Source: Chara braunii
Lineage: Eukaryota > Streptophyta > Charophyceae > Charales > Characeae
Reading direction: 5' to 3'
Length of the DNA: 21,235 bases
NCBI GenBank assembly: GCA_003427395.1
Contig: BFEA01000034.1
Span: forward strand, 1 to 21,235
In this document: positions 10,430 to 18,956 of the stretch, in pieces
Numbering within the stretch: position 1 is the first letter of the stretch
Layout of the letters: every line of letters begins with the position of its first letter
The notes under the pieces: generated by a model
Database searches by the model: none
What the model was told of the DNA's origin: nothing
Seen by the model: the letters and a program-made list of their open reading frames with translations, nothing else
Program-made: the position numbers and the translations under genes

Positions 10430-10758
10430 CACGAATCTGTTTTTTCGATAATATGCTTAATGTTATTCTCAAATTCTCATCAATTTTATTCCTATTTAGC
10501 TCTCTTCTTCTGTTTGATTATTAGGCACTTATATGTCTGAACTATATTCTCATTTCTATTTAGCCATCATACAATCTTCTCACCACTAATTTACATACTA
10601 ATTCCAATATCATTGAAATTATCGTAATTATCATCTTCAATTAAAATCCTAACTAAAATCCTGATATTTTCCCGATATATTCCCAATCATTCGTACGTCA
10701 AACATTGGTTTTTCACGATAAACTAATCTGAATGATATTTATTAATACCTGAGAAATG
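10430..10758. other. AT-rich flank of the hAT-like element, no gene
   Basis: The composition changes sharply here to AT-rich sequence with many short ATTA, TTCTCAT and TAATTA words. It resumes on the far side of the inserted element (11464-11690). The two flanks probably formed one AT-rich block before the insertion. No coding potential is seen. Confidence 0.5.
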
Positions 10759-10766
10759 GTAATTAA
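10759..10766. repeat. Target-site duplication, left copy
   Basis: GTAATTAA immediately precedes the left terminus of the hAT-like element and is repeated exactly at 11456-11463. Eight bases is the target duplication length of the hAT superfamily, and GTAATTAA fits the described nTnnnnAn preference. Confidence 0.75.
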
Positions 10767-11227
10767 CATGGCTATGATCCGGACGTCCGGACCGCCGTCC
10801 AGATGGTCCGGATTTGGTCCGGAATCCGGACGTCCAGTCCAGACGGTCCGGATCTGCCAAATTTCGAGAAAAAAAAAAAAAAAAAAAAACGGTCCAGGAC
10901 CCTTCCCCATTGAGGAGCCAAGCCCCCAAAATTGTTTTGAGAGTTTTTCAGGCCCGTTTATGCTTTTTTGGGGGGTCCGGACACGCTCTCTCTCTATAAT
11001 AATTTATTAGACAACCCCAAGTTTTTTATTATGAATAATTCATTACCTTTTATTACTTTTTTTAACTTTTTGAAGTCTTTTTTTAAGCTTTTTATAGTTT
11101 TTGACTTTTAACTCAAGTTTGGTTAGGAATTCTGACATGACTCTGAGGCAAAAGTGGTTTGTATTGTTATTCTGCATAACATACTTTTTTTTCAGATTTT
11201 TTTTTTTTTTTTTTTTTTTTGGTAAAA

Positions 11228-11260
<33 letters not shown>

Positions 11261-11455
11261 TTTTTTTAGATTTTTTTTTTTTTTTTTTTTTTATGGTCCG
11301 GACATTTTCCGGACCTGTCCAGACATCCGAACCGTCCGGATCCCCCCATGTCCGGAGGTCCGGAAATGTACGGAATCCCGGACGTCCGGAAACTACCGGA
11401 CACGGGTCCGGTTCCATGTCCGGAAATGTCCGGGTCCGGGTCCGGCGTAGCCATG
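10767..11455. mobile_element. Non-autonomous hAT-like DNA transposon (MITE-like)
   Basis: The element is 689 bp, flanked by an exact 8-bp duplication GTAATTAA. Its ends are perfect 8-bp inverted repeats: CATGGCTA at 10767-10774 and TAGCCATG at 11448-11455. Just inside, both ends carry CCGGAC words and many copies of the palindrome TCCGGA. There are six on the left (10778, 10786, 10807, 10818, 10825, 10847), one at 10976 and seven on the right (11297, 11308, 11335, 11351, 11359, 11385, 11419). A poly(A) run at about 10869-10889 faces a poly(T) run ending at 11292, so the ends form a long imperfect inverted repeat. The interior is AT-rich and encodes no transposase, so movement would need a transposase in trans. 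In known hAT elements, subterminal short repeats bind the transposase; assigning that role to TCCGGA is inference. A 9-bp duplication reading (Mutator-like) is possible but breaks the terminal repeat by one base. Confidence 0.75.
11185..11292. repeat. Poly(T)-dominated tract inside the hAT-like element
   Basis: This is an almost pure T stretch of over 100 bases, broken only by short interruptions such as CAGA, GGTAAAA, AAA and AGA. Its right end faces the poly(A) run at about 10869-10889 as part of the imperfect inverted repeat. Lengths of the individual runs may be unreliable for sequencing reasons. Confidence 0.8.
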
Positions 11456-11463
11456 GTAATTAA
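11456..11463. repeat. Target-site duplication, right copy
   Basis: GTAATTAA directly follows the right terminus TAGCCATG and exactly matches the left copy at 10759-10766. Confidence 0.75.
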
Positions 11464-11705
11464 TCAATTACTAATTAATTAATCCTTCATCTTTTTACTT
11501 TGTGTTCAGGCAGTTCACGTCTGATTCTGTCATGGAACTCCACAGCATTTCCCATAATTTATTTCTATTTGTAATCGTTATTTAAAAAGAAAATCTGGTC
11601 TCTATACTTCTCGTGCAATCATTTCAATCAGTAATTTTGGTTTTCTCCCTTTAGTCTTTTGAATTATTTTTCTAAATGGGTAAGTTGGTTGGAAGGAGAG
11701 GTGAG

Positions 11706-11926
11706 CTTTGCTCTGCAGGGGCTACACAAGGTGGGTAGTGATGTCCTGAAGGGGGTATGAGCAGATTTTGGGGAATACTCTATTCTGGGGCTGAGGGGAG
11801 ATTTCGAACCTCAGCGGGGGCAGATTAGGGTAAGGGGAAAGCAGAGGCATATTTTGGGTGGGAACTGAAAGCCTCTGGGGGACTGGGGAGGGTGTGGGGC
11901 TGTTCTTAGCTGGGGCCGATAAGGAA
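11706..11926 (+). repeat. C-rich dispersed repeat, copy D (inverted relative to A-C)
   Basis: Read on the plus strand this matches the reverse complement of copy B in order: CTACACAAGGTGG against CTGCACAAGGTGC, GATGTCCTGAAGGGGGTA against TATGTCCTAGAGAGGGTA, TATTCTGGGGCTGAGGGG against TACTCTGGGGCTGGGGCC, GGCATATTTTGGGTGGGAAC against GGCATACTTTAGGGGGAAC, and AGCTGGGGCCGATAAGG against AACTGGGGCCGATAAGG. Colinear matches over about 220 bases in the opposite orientation make this a dispersed repeat rather than a purely local tandem duplication. Confidence 0.6.
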
Positions 11927-13020
11927 TGTCTGTGATAAAGATATTCTTTTTCCGGCGGAGGCAGCGACGGGACAGGGGGAAAGGGGAGGGTGGGGGGGGA
12001 TTTTCCATGCTCAATTGTGATATCCATGGAAAAAAAGAAAGTAATCAATCGTGTTATATCCACGTTTTCTGGTGTTCTGTAATTCTTGGCGGCACTTGGC
12101 CTTCTTCCTCATTCGGGATATAGGATTTAAGAGATGGTCGAATCCGGGCTGATATCTACGTAGTTGCTTTGTTCTGTGCCCCTGGTATGCCAATGCCAGA
12201 ACGACGCTGGCCGGAGCTGGGGCGTTGCCCTGTAACCTGCAAACGACAGGAGTGTGATGCCTTGTAGAGAGATCTGGGGATTAGTGGAGGGAGGAAGACA
12301 ATCCAGTGGTGGACTGGGGGGTGCTAGCAGGACAGCCTATGGGCCCAGGTTTACTCTAGGTGGCGAGAACAGGATAGCTATGGTTGATGTTGGCTAGGAT
12401 GGCATTGTCTCTGAGATGTAATGTCCTGGCGCAAGGAGGGCTAGCGGTTGTTCTAGGATTAGAAGGCCAGATTTGCTGATATAGCATAGACTTCTAAAAA
12501 TTTTCAAATAATAATCACCATCATCATTAGCATCATCATCATTAGTATCATCATCTCACATTTCTCATACAATCATTAGAAGTTCATTATCATCATCGTC
12601 ATCATCATCATCATCAGCATCAGCATCAGCATCAGCATAATCATCATCATATGAGGGACGCTGCGCCCGGTTCTCAGCTTGTTCGGTTCAGTCTCTCCGG
12701 GTAGACTGTGAGGACCCCGCCCTCAATCTTCTCATTGGTACTATCAGCCTTGGGCACTGGGCCTGAGAAAAAAAAAAAGAAGAAAAAAAAAAAGGGCATG
12801 ATGCAAGATCCTTTCACCAATTGTCTGCCTCTGCACAAAAGTCCCGGTAGTTAAGGTGAAGGGGATATTGGTCTGCTTCTACTCTGCATCAAGGAACCAT
12901 CTCTATTTCAAGAATGCTCCTTGTTGTACATAAAGGAGGAAGTTGATGGCCTTGTTCCAGTGATGATTTGCTTGGCAGGACTGTCAAGCTCGTCTGAATA
13001 ACTTGGTTTAGGGTCCACTT
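11927..13020. other. Intergenic DNA, no gene recognised
   Basis: No coding or RNA gene is supported. The stretch contains the ATC microsatellite (12511-12651) and an A-rich low-complexity patch (about 12765-12795). Nothing else recurs or shows an element boundary. Confidence 0.45.
12511..12651. repeat. ATC/TCA trinucleotide microsatellite
   Basis: Dense TCA/ATC triplets run with interruptions. They include a cleaner core of CATCAT units near 12593-12616 followed by five CAGCAT-type units. It is a simple repeat, and no gene spans it. Confidence 0.8.
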
Positions 13021-13021
13021 C

Positions 13022-13160
13022 TTCAGGTAGATGGGTTAGTTAGACTACTTACTTGAGGCCGAACAACTATCGTCAAGCCCGTCAAAGAGTACTTGAGGGC
13101 TGAGTTGTTCGGGTAGACGGGTTGGACTACTTGAGGCCTAACAACAACTATGTTGTCAAG
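13022..13160. repeat. Direct repeat pair with embedded hairpin
   Basis: Two diverged copies run from TTCAGGTAGATGGGTT to GTCAAG (13022-13077) and from TTCGGGTAGACGGGTT to GTCAAG (13108-13160), sharing the GACTACTT...TTGAGGCC...AACAACTAT core. Between and across them, CCGAACAACT (13059-13068) pairs perfectly with AGTTGTTCGG (13103-13112). An inner TCAAG/CTTGA pair adds to the stem, so the transcript could fold into a 54-base stem-loop. Function unknown. Confidence 0.6.
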
Positions 13161-14059
13161 GCAAAATGTTGTGAAGATAAAACTGCTTCAAAAATTTGGA
13201 TTGAGTGAAATGTTAGCAAGATTTTATTCAGGATGAATATCCCCATGGCTTAACTCTTTCTTTCTTTTTTTTTTCTTTTTTTTTTACCTTTGCGAGGCAC
13301 AGGCCCTCAATTTGCTTTACAGGGCCTATTTTTCGCTCAGTCGGCTGCCCTAAGTGAAGGCAGGCACGACCGAGGCCCTCAGGCCATTTTTGGGGTCACT
13401 ACGCAACTGGGGAAATTTCAGGCAGTTGCGCAGCGCCAGTTGGTTGGAAGCACCCAGGCCCAGGATGCCTTGCATTGCATCTAACTGAGGCAGGCCCTGG
13501 GCCGGATACACAAAGTGGACCGAACAAAGGCTGAGGGCAGTTGGGTGCTGGTAACCACCACAGGCCCTGGGCCTGTTGACTTCGGATTGAGACTCAGCCT
13601 CCCTGGGCCTACCGGAAGCTTCTGGGCCGGGGCCCAATACCGCAGCACAGCACACAGCAGCAGGCCACTTCGATATAGGGAAGGGCCTGCCTACACATTG
13701 GTTATTCGGGCAGTGGCTGCTTTGTGTGCAAGCGCTGCTGCGCTATCACCTGCCAGGCTCACGCGCTCATGGGCGAGCTGGAAGGAGGCTGTTGACGTCA
13801 TCAGCAGCATTGTAGTCTAGGCTAGATAGGATCTGCCATTCGTAGTCTGGGCACCGAGCGCCAAATAGGGTATCAACATTGGTTCTTCGTTGATGATGAT
13901 GAGACTATTCCAGCATTGCCAATTATGAGGTTTTGGTGTGCTCTTATTTGGTGAAACTCGAGATGCAATTCTGCTTTTGGTTCGCGGTCATGACTATCTG
14001 CTCTCATGTGTATGATGCTGTTTGATTGCTGAAGTTCGCTATTGCTCATCTTCCTTGCA
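13161..14059 (+). other. Possible 5' LTR region / intergenic, GGCC-rich
   Basis: No gene is recognised. Bases 13300-13700 are dense in GGCC words (CAGGCCCT, GAGGCCCT, GGGCCGG and others). The stretch ends in TTGCA followed by ATT and a primer-binding-site-like sequence at 14063, which is how the 3' end of a plant Ty3/gypsy 5' LTR usually looks. If that reading is right, part of this stretch is an LTR. However, I found no TG-start with a second copy, no clear TATA box here, and no 3' LTR in the window to compare. Confidence 0.3.
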
Positions 14060-14062
14060 ATT

Positions 14063-14074
14063 TGGTATCGGAGC
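14063..14074 (+). promoter_or_regulatory. Primer-binding-site-like sequence (initiator Met tRNA)
   Basis: TGGTATCGGAGC differs at one base from TGGTATCAGAGC, the complement of the 3' end of plant initiator methionine tRNA that primes reverse transcription in many plant LTR retrotransposons. The preceding TTGCA plus three bases is the usual LTR end and spacer. It lies 1.27 kb before the gag start, unusually far, so it may belong to this element with a long leader or to another, truncated element. Confidence 0.45.
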
Positions 14075-15343
14075 TGTGGTTCAGTGCGCTAATCTGGCGC
14101 TTATCTTCTGCCTAATGCGGCACATGCACGCGGTGTGTACGGTGAGTGACCGTGCCGTGGGATGTGTGTAGTGAGGAGGGCGAAGATAAGTAGGCGACCC
14201 AGGTGGACAGGGGTTCGCCAGGAAGGCTGTGTGGTGATTATTGGGTGTTCGCAGTGTGATGAGAACTATCCGGTGTGTGATTGATGCTGAGGTGGAACGG
14301 TTGCGCAATGCTGGTTGTGCCGAAGCAGCGATTGGTCAGCACAATCAACATTGGGTCATCTGGTGAGAATATCTGTGGTTGGGGGCAGCTATTTTGAGGT
14401 ACGTTGCACCTAACCTTATCTACCCTCTTCGACACTGCTTACCGTGAGGATGTGTGTTCTGTCTTGAGAGTCCTCTCATGTGAGGAGTCGTGTGCGCTCA
14501 ACCTTGAGAGTCGTCATCCTTCACGTGGCGCATCTGGAAGGAGAGGGCGGAGCTATCTGAAGGGCCCTGGACGAAGCACAGGGTCACGGTCACCATGCCA
14601 ACCCACCGGGAGTAGAGCACGCATGCTTTGTTGCTTTATCCTTTGTCTGCTCGCTGCGCTATAGAGGGGTTCTGAAGGGCAGGCCAGCCCTATGGGACAG
14701 ACGAGACCGGGCGTCTATAAATAAGCACCGGCGGGATACCTTCCATTGGTTGTGAACGTCGTCCTGTTTGCGACGTTAAAGAATTCCTGAGGACTTTGGG
14801 GGCCGTCCATAAAAACGCCTCCCGATCAGCCAATTGATCGGTGTAAGGCTCGCTGCACGTGAGGATAAAGACTGTGCAGGGCTGGCCAGATCAGCAGGAC
14901 TCGGGGCACAGGGGTGGGCCGTGTGCACACCTTCAGACACGCACGCTATCTGGATTTCTCAGGGACGTTGATGACAAGAGACATTCAAGAAGAACTGAGG
15001 GAGGGGTAGATTCCAGGTGATAAGTTTGGGCAAGATTCCATTCTGCAAACAGACCCGACAAGCGATTCTATTTCTATCTTTGATTAGTTAGATGTACAGC
15101 CATTGACATCTGACAGGCAGCATAGTTTAGAACTGTTTTTTGTTCATTGTGCTTTTGTTTGGAAACTAGTCAAACTTAAAATAGTCTCGTTTGTAGGAAC
15201 CTGAACTTACCTGTTGGACCCAAATGTATATACTCTCTGACGCAGCCACCAATTAATTAGTTAATTATAAGTCGGTCTGTGCACTACGCTGCGGTAAGCA
15301 TCAAAAAGTGTCTTAGTGCAGATTGTATACAGTTTTGTAGCTT
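14075..15343 (+). other. Leader/LTR-like region upstream of gag, no coding
   Basis: No supported open frame is seen. A TATA box lies at 14716, and a stop codon (TAG, 15338-15340) precedes the gag start by one codon in the same frame. The stretch could be a long untranslated leader following the primer-binding-site-like sequence at 14063. Alternatively, from about 14600, it could be the element's own LTR. A second tRNA-complementary sequence that would settle the boundary was not found. Confidence 0.4.
14716..14723 (+). promoter_or_regulatory. TATA box, likely retrotransposon promoter
   Basis: TATAAATA is a strong TATA consensus in otherwise GC-rich surroundings, with a short inverted repeat AGACG...CGTCT directly upstream (about 14699-14716). 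It is correctly oriented to start transcription near 14745-14755, about 600 bases before the gag start. TATA boxes normally sit in the LTR of such elements, so this hints that the 5' LTR includes this position. The link to the element is inference. Confidence 0.5.
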
Positions 15344-17317
15344 ATGAGCAATAGGGACACCACTAGTGAGGACGACCGGATCTTGCGATCGGCTAGACGC
15401 CCGATAGCCCACTTGGCCTTAGGACCAGAGGGTGACAGATTTCTGTTCCGCCAGCTTAGGGAGAGGCAGCAGCAGCAGACGAGAGCTAGGGCAGCAGAGG
15501 CCAACAGGGCATTCACAAGTGAAGCCACAACTTTCGCAGTCATGGCAACTTCTGCGCAGCAAAGTTCCCAGGCTAGCAGTTCAGGGACCGTAGGGTCAAC
15601 GGTCGCGCAGACCATGAGTCAGTCCACTGGCGTAATGGCAAGCCAGCCATTAGTGTTGACTCCCGAGGAAGTCACCATACAACGAGCCGCTGATCGCGAG
15701 GCACAACTACAAAAGGCTTTAGGAGAGATTAAGGTCGAAAAAGAAAGAATGATTAGAAGAAGAGTCAGGTTGCAGCGGCGACAAGCGGACATTGGTGAGT
15801 TAGAGGAGAAGGACCCAGCGGAGTTGGATAATGAAGTGAGGCCCCTGAGGTCGGTCTTGCTAGGGGTAGTAGAGATGCAAGATCAACAGATGGAGATCTT
15901 ACAAGACATCCAGCAGAGTCTGGCCGTGTTGGTCGGGTGAGCGCAGGTGGCACCATCACTGTCCGGGCCTGGTGTCTGGCCCGTTGTACATACTCCTCCT
16001 TTTGTCCCACCGGTGATTGGGGTATCCCCATATACCGCTTCAGCATCGGTTTAGCCTGTCTCTCTGGGTATGCCTTTAACAGGCGGGTTCTCAGCAGGTC
16101 CTAGTTTGTAGGTCCCTGTACAGACAGTGTTCTCCCAACCTCCATCTCAGGTTGCCGTAAGTGGGCAGCCTGATGTCTCGCAGCCTGCACAGCCGCAGGG
16201 TTCACAGCCCCACCAGATACAGCATCCTGCACCACAGGGTCCACAGTCCGGAATGGTGCAGGTACTGGGACAAAGTCAGTGGGTTCCAAAGACGGCCATC
16301 ACCGCTCCTGAACCCTTTACCTTTACAGGGGATAAGAGGGGCAAAGACCTCGACACTTGGTTGAGGGCAGTGCTGGTCTACGTCAAGTGCAAACTTACCT
16401 TGTCGCACGAGGAAGTGCTTGTGGCTGCCTCCTATTTAGACGGGAGTGTAGCAAGATGGTTGAGTGGTTTAGTGCAGCTCCAGGGGTACGGTCATGACTT
16501 TCACGCTTGGGCAGGCACCCAGAAATTGGATGACTTCCTCAAGTTGGTGGAAGACAGGTGGCATGATCCGCAGGAGGCCCAAAAGGCTACTGACGCGATC
16601 CTAACATTGCACATGAGGCAGTTTAAGTCAGTGAGAGAGGTCACTGACGCTGTAGAGCGTCTGATCTATGTCCCTGGGGTTCGCTATGACCCCCAGGTTT
16701 TACTCACCTCCTACCTGAGATGCTTCCCTATGCCTCTCAGGAACCAGTTGGCAGGTGAGGCCAACATCAACATGCACAACTTCCCGTCGTTTAGCAAGAA
16801 GGCCCTAGACCTGGAAGCAAAGATAGGGCATGGTCAGACACCCACGACGGATGGTAGGAAAAAGACACTGCCTCCCAACTGGAAAGTGAAGAGACGCATT
16901 ATGTTCGTCAGCAACGATGGTTCTACAATCGAGTTGGACGACGAGTTCCAAGCAGCAGCAGGTTCAGAGGCGGGCAGCGTAGAAGCTTCAGGGGGTGGAG
17001 TAGTCGCCGCCGTAGCCCAGAAAGGTAAGGCGACCAGTAGACGCCGTGGAGGTTCCCGGTCTAGAGGTCAAGTTGACCCCGATGCTCCTCCATGGGAGAA
17101 AGCGGGTCTTAGTGAGGACGTGTGGAGAGACCGGTACACCCGGCAAGCTTGCATTCGTTGTGGCCAATATGGCCATAACCAATTCAAGTGTCGTAACAGA
17201 AAGGTGACCGAGAAGATCCCGCCTACGATGGGGCAGGCGTTGGGATCCTCCGCTCCCGTTGGTAGCAATGTGGCCAGCAGTTCTGACACTGCTCCAGGAA
17301 ACACGTCGGGCCAGTAG
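15344..17317 (+). pseudogene. gag: Gag polyprotein, three in-frame stops
   Basis: Gag forms the particle and binds the RNA. One frame runs 658 codons but is broken by TGA (15938) and TAG (16052, 16109). The first ATG at 15344 follows an in-frame TAG by one codon. The first 198 residues are basic and Gln-rich, with a probable coiled coil at about residues 105-195, followed by a Pro/Gln-rich linker where the stops lie. From about 16300 comes a retrotransposon capsid domain (FTFTGDKRGKDLDTWL... to ...FSKKALDLEAKIG). Near the C terminus there is a basic RS/RG-rich stretch and one zinc knuckle CIRCGQYGHNQFKC (17150-17191), a perfect C-x2-C-x4-H-x4-C. All three stops lie where CAG or CGA would read as Gln or Arg, so C-to-T change explains them. 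The downstream pol begins in the -1 frame overlapping the gag stop. Confidence 0.85.
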
Positions 17318-18110
17318 GAATGGTAGTTGTTCCTGCTAGAGTCGAGGTGGTGGACACGCCCTCACCATTTCGAGAGATGGCCCAAGCTACTGACTCCATC
17401 ATCGTCCCGCAAACACATTATGACCCATCGAGCCTCTTTTCATGAATGTGTTTGAATCCTTAGAGGAGCTAGAGGAGAAGTGGTCTAGATTAGACCCACT
17501 AGCTTCTGGGATGGCATTGGCCAAAGCCCCTAAGGGAGAGATGTTCGTCGGCGAGGTATTCATAGGCGGCGGCAAGGTCGGGGCCTATTATGACACTTGC
17601 TCGACTAGGAACTTCATCAGTTGCACGTGCGTTGAGAGGTTGCGCTTACAGGGGCAAGTGCAGCGCCTGAGTCGACCTGTGGAGTCGACCTGTGCCAACA
17701 AACAGCGCATGGTAGTCAACGACTACCTCCAGGATGTTGAGTGTTGTTTTCCGTACGCGGGAGGGGAATTGAGACATCACGTCTCGTTCCTAGTGAGCGA
17801 TGATCTCCCTATGGATATCTTGTTAGGTATGTACTACCTCTCTGTGGCACAGCCCCAGTTTGACTGGGACCGAAAAGTGGTCAAACACACTTTGCCAAAT
17901 GGAGGGACCGCCAGATTACGTACGTTCAAAGCTAGTAGTCTGATCGAGTCCCACGGATGCATGTGTGTGGCCGCGTTCTATAATTATTATAAGCAAAATC
18001 CAGAGGAGGGTATGTATCTAGTCTTTGTCTCTGCAGCAGGTGGGCCGGTGAAAATGTCGTTGGAGATAAGGGAGTAGTTGCCAAGTACCCTGATCTATTT
18101 GAAGAGCCTA
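17311..18110 (+). pseudogene. pol (protease): Aspartic protease region of pol, frameshifted, active site altered
   Basis: Pol continues in the -1 frame relative to gag (from about 17311, reading PVGMVVVPARVEVVDTPS), then moves to another frame between 17413 and 17441, probably by loss of one base near a TTTT run. The protease-like part is the open frame 17442-18077. GAYYDTCSTRNFIS (Asp codon at 17592) corresponds to the D[ST]GA active-site loop of retroelement proteases, and DILLGMYYLS to the ILGMDWL motif. Here the essential Gly of DTG is Cys (TGC, 17598-17600), so the enzyme would be inactive even without the frameshifts. The normal role is to cleave Gag-Pol. From about 18047 the sequence reads on in a different frame (GVVAKYPDLFEEPT) toward the reverse transcriptase, implying further indels near 18040-18062 and 18100-18113. 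Confidence 0.75.
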
Positions 18111-18111
18111 C

Positions 18112-18956
18112 ATGGTTGTTGAGAGGGAGGTCGTCCACACAGTAGAGATTATCCCAGGGTCTAGTATCCCGAAGGGTAGGATCTACATGATGTCTCCAGG
18201 CGAGCTTGATGAGCTTCGCCAACAACTCAAGGAACTCGTAGAGAAGGGTTGGATCCGACCGAGTGTTTCTCCTTATGGGTCTCCAGTCCTATTACCGAAG
18301 AAGGAAGGAACACTTAGGATGTGCATTGACTATAGGGGCCTCAATGCCATCACTGTCAAGAATAGAGAGCCCCTACCGCGCATCGATGACTTGCTAGATA
18401 GAGTGCAAGGGTGCCGGTACTTCAGTAAGACAGATCTGAAGTCCGGGTACAATCAGATTGCAATCCGGCCCGAGGATCAACACAGAACCGCATTTCAGAC
18501 CAGGTACGGTCTGTACGAGTTTGTGGTGATGGCCTGTGCAATGTTCCTAGCACCTTTCAGCACGCTATGAATCGGATATTTCATGACTACTTGGATAAGT
18601 TTGTCATCGCATACCTTGATGATACTTATTTTTAGTGGGACTGTCGAGGAGCATGTAGCGCACTTAGACAAAGTCCTCAGTCTCCTTCGGCAGCACAAGT
18701 TCAAGATAAATGGGGAGAAGTTTGAGTTTGGCCGCACCCGTATCTTGTACTTGGGTCATGAGATTTCCGCGGAGGGTTTGAAGCCCGATGACACGAAGGT
18801 TGTGACTGGCCGCGTCCTCAGTCTGTGACTGAGATGAGGTCCTTCTTAGGGATGACAGGCTACTACCGCAATTTTGTTCAGAATTACAGCATAGCGGTCA
18901 TCCCTTTGACGGACCTGACTCGCCTTGACACCCAATGGGAGTGGACAGAGGTGTGA
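18112..18956 (+). pseudogene. pol (RT): Reverse transcriptase of pol, several frame breaks
   Basis: This region copies the element RNA into DNA. Frame 1 from 18112 shows classic Ty3/gypsy motifs: KGWIRPSVSPYGSPVLLPKK, LRMCIDYRGLNAIT, PLPRIDDLLD, YFSKTDLKSGYNQI (catalytic Asp 18433-18435) and TAFQTRYGLYEFVVM. The expected PFGLCNAP motif is damaged: about 7 bases are missing at 18531-18536, and reading resumes as CNVPSTFQHAMNRIF in frame 0. The catalytic YLDD follows at 18612-18623. Right after it, two bases appear lost (YLDD-I-x-IFS), moving to frame 1 with a thumb-like stretch (LGHEISAEGLKPDD). Another shift near 18800 leads to the connection region (SVTEMRSFLGMTGYYRNFV), ending at a frameshift stop TGA at 18954. 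All three catalytic aspartates survive; the frame does not. Confidence 0.85.

Noticed and set aside
10758-11463. Reading the element as Mutator-like with 9-bp duplication GGTAATTAA
   Set aside because: The extra G can be shared, but the 9-bp reading removes the last base of the right terminus and spoils the perfect 8-bp inverted ends. The 8-bp hAT reading is simpler.
12511-12651. CRISPR-like array from repeated triplets
   Set aside because: It is a simple trinucleotide microsatellite with no spacer structure, and the context is eukaryotic.
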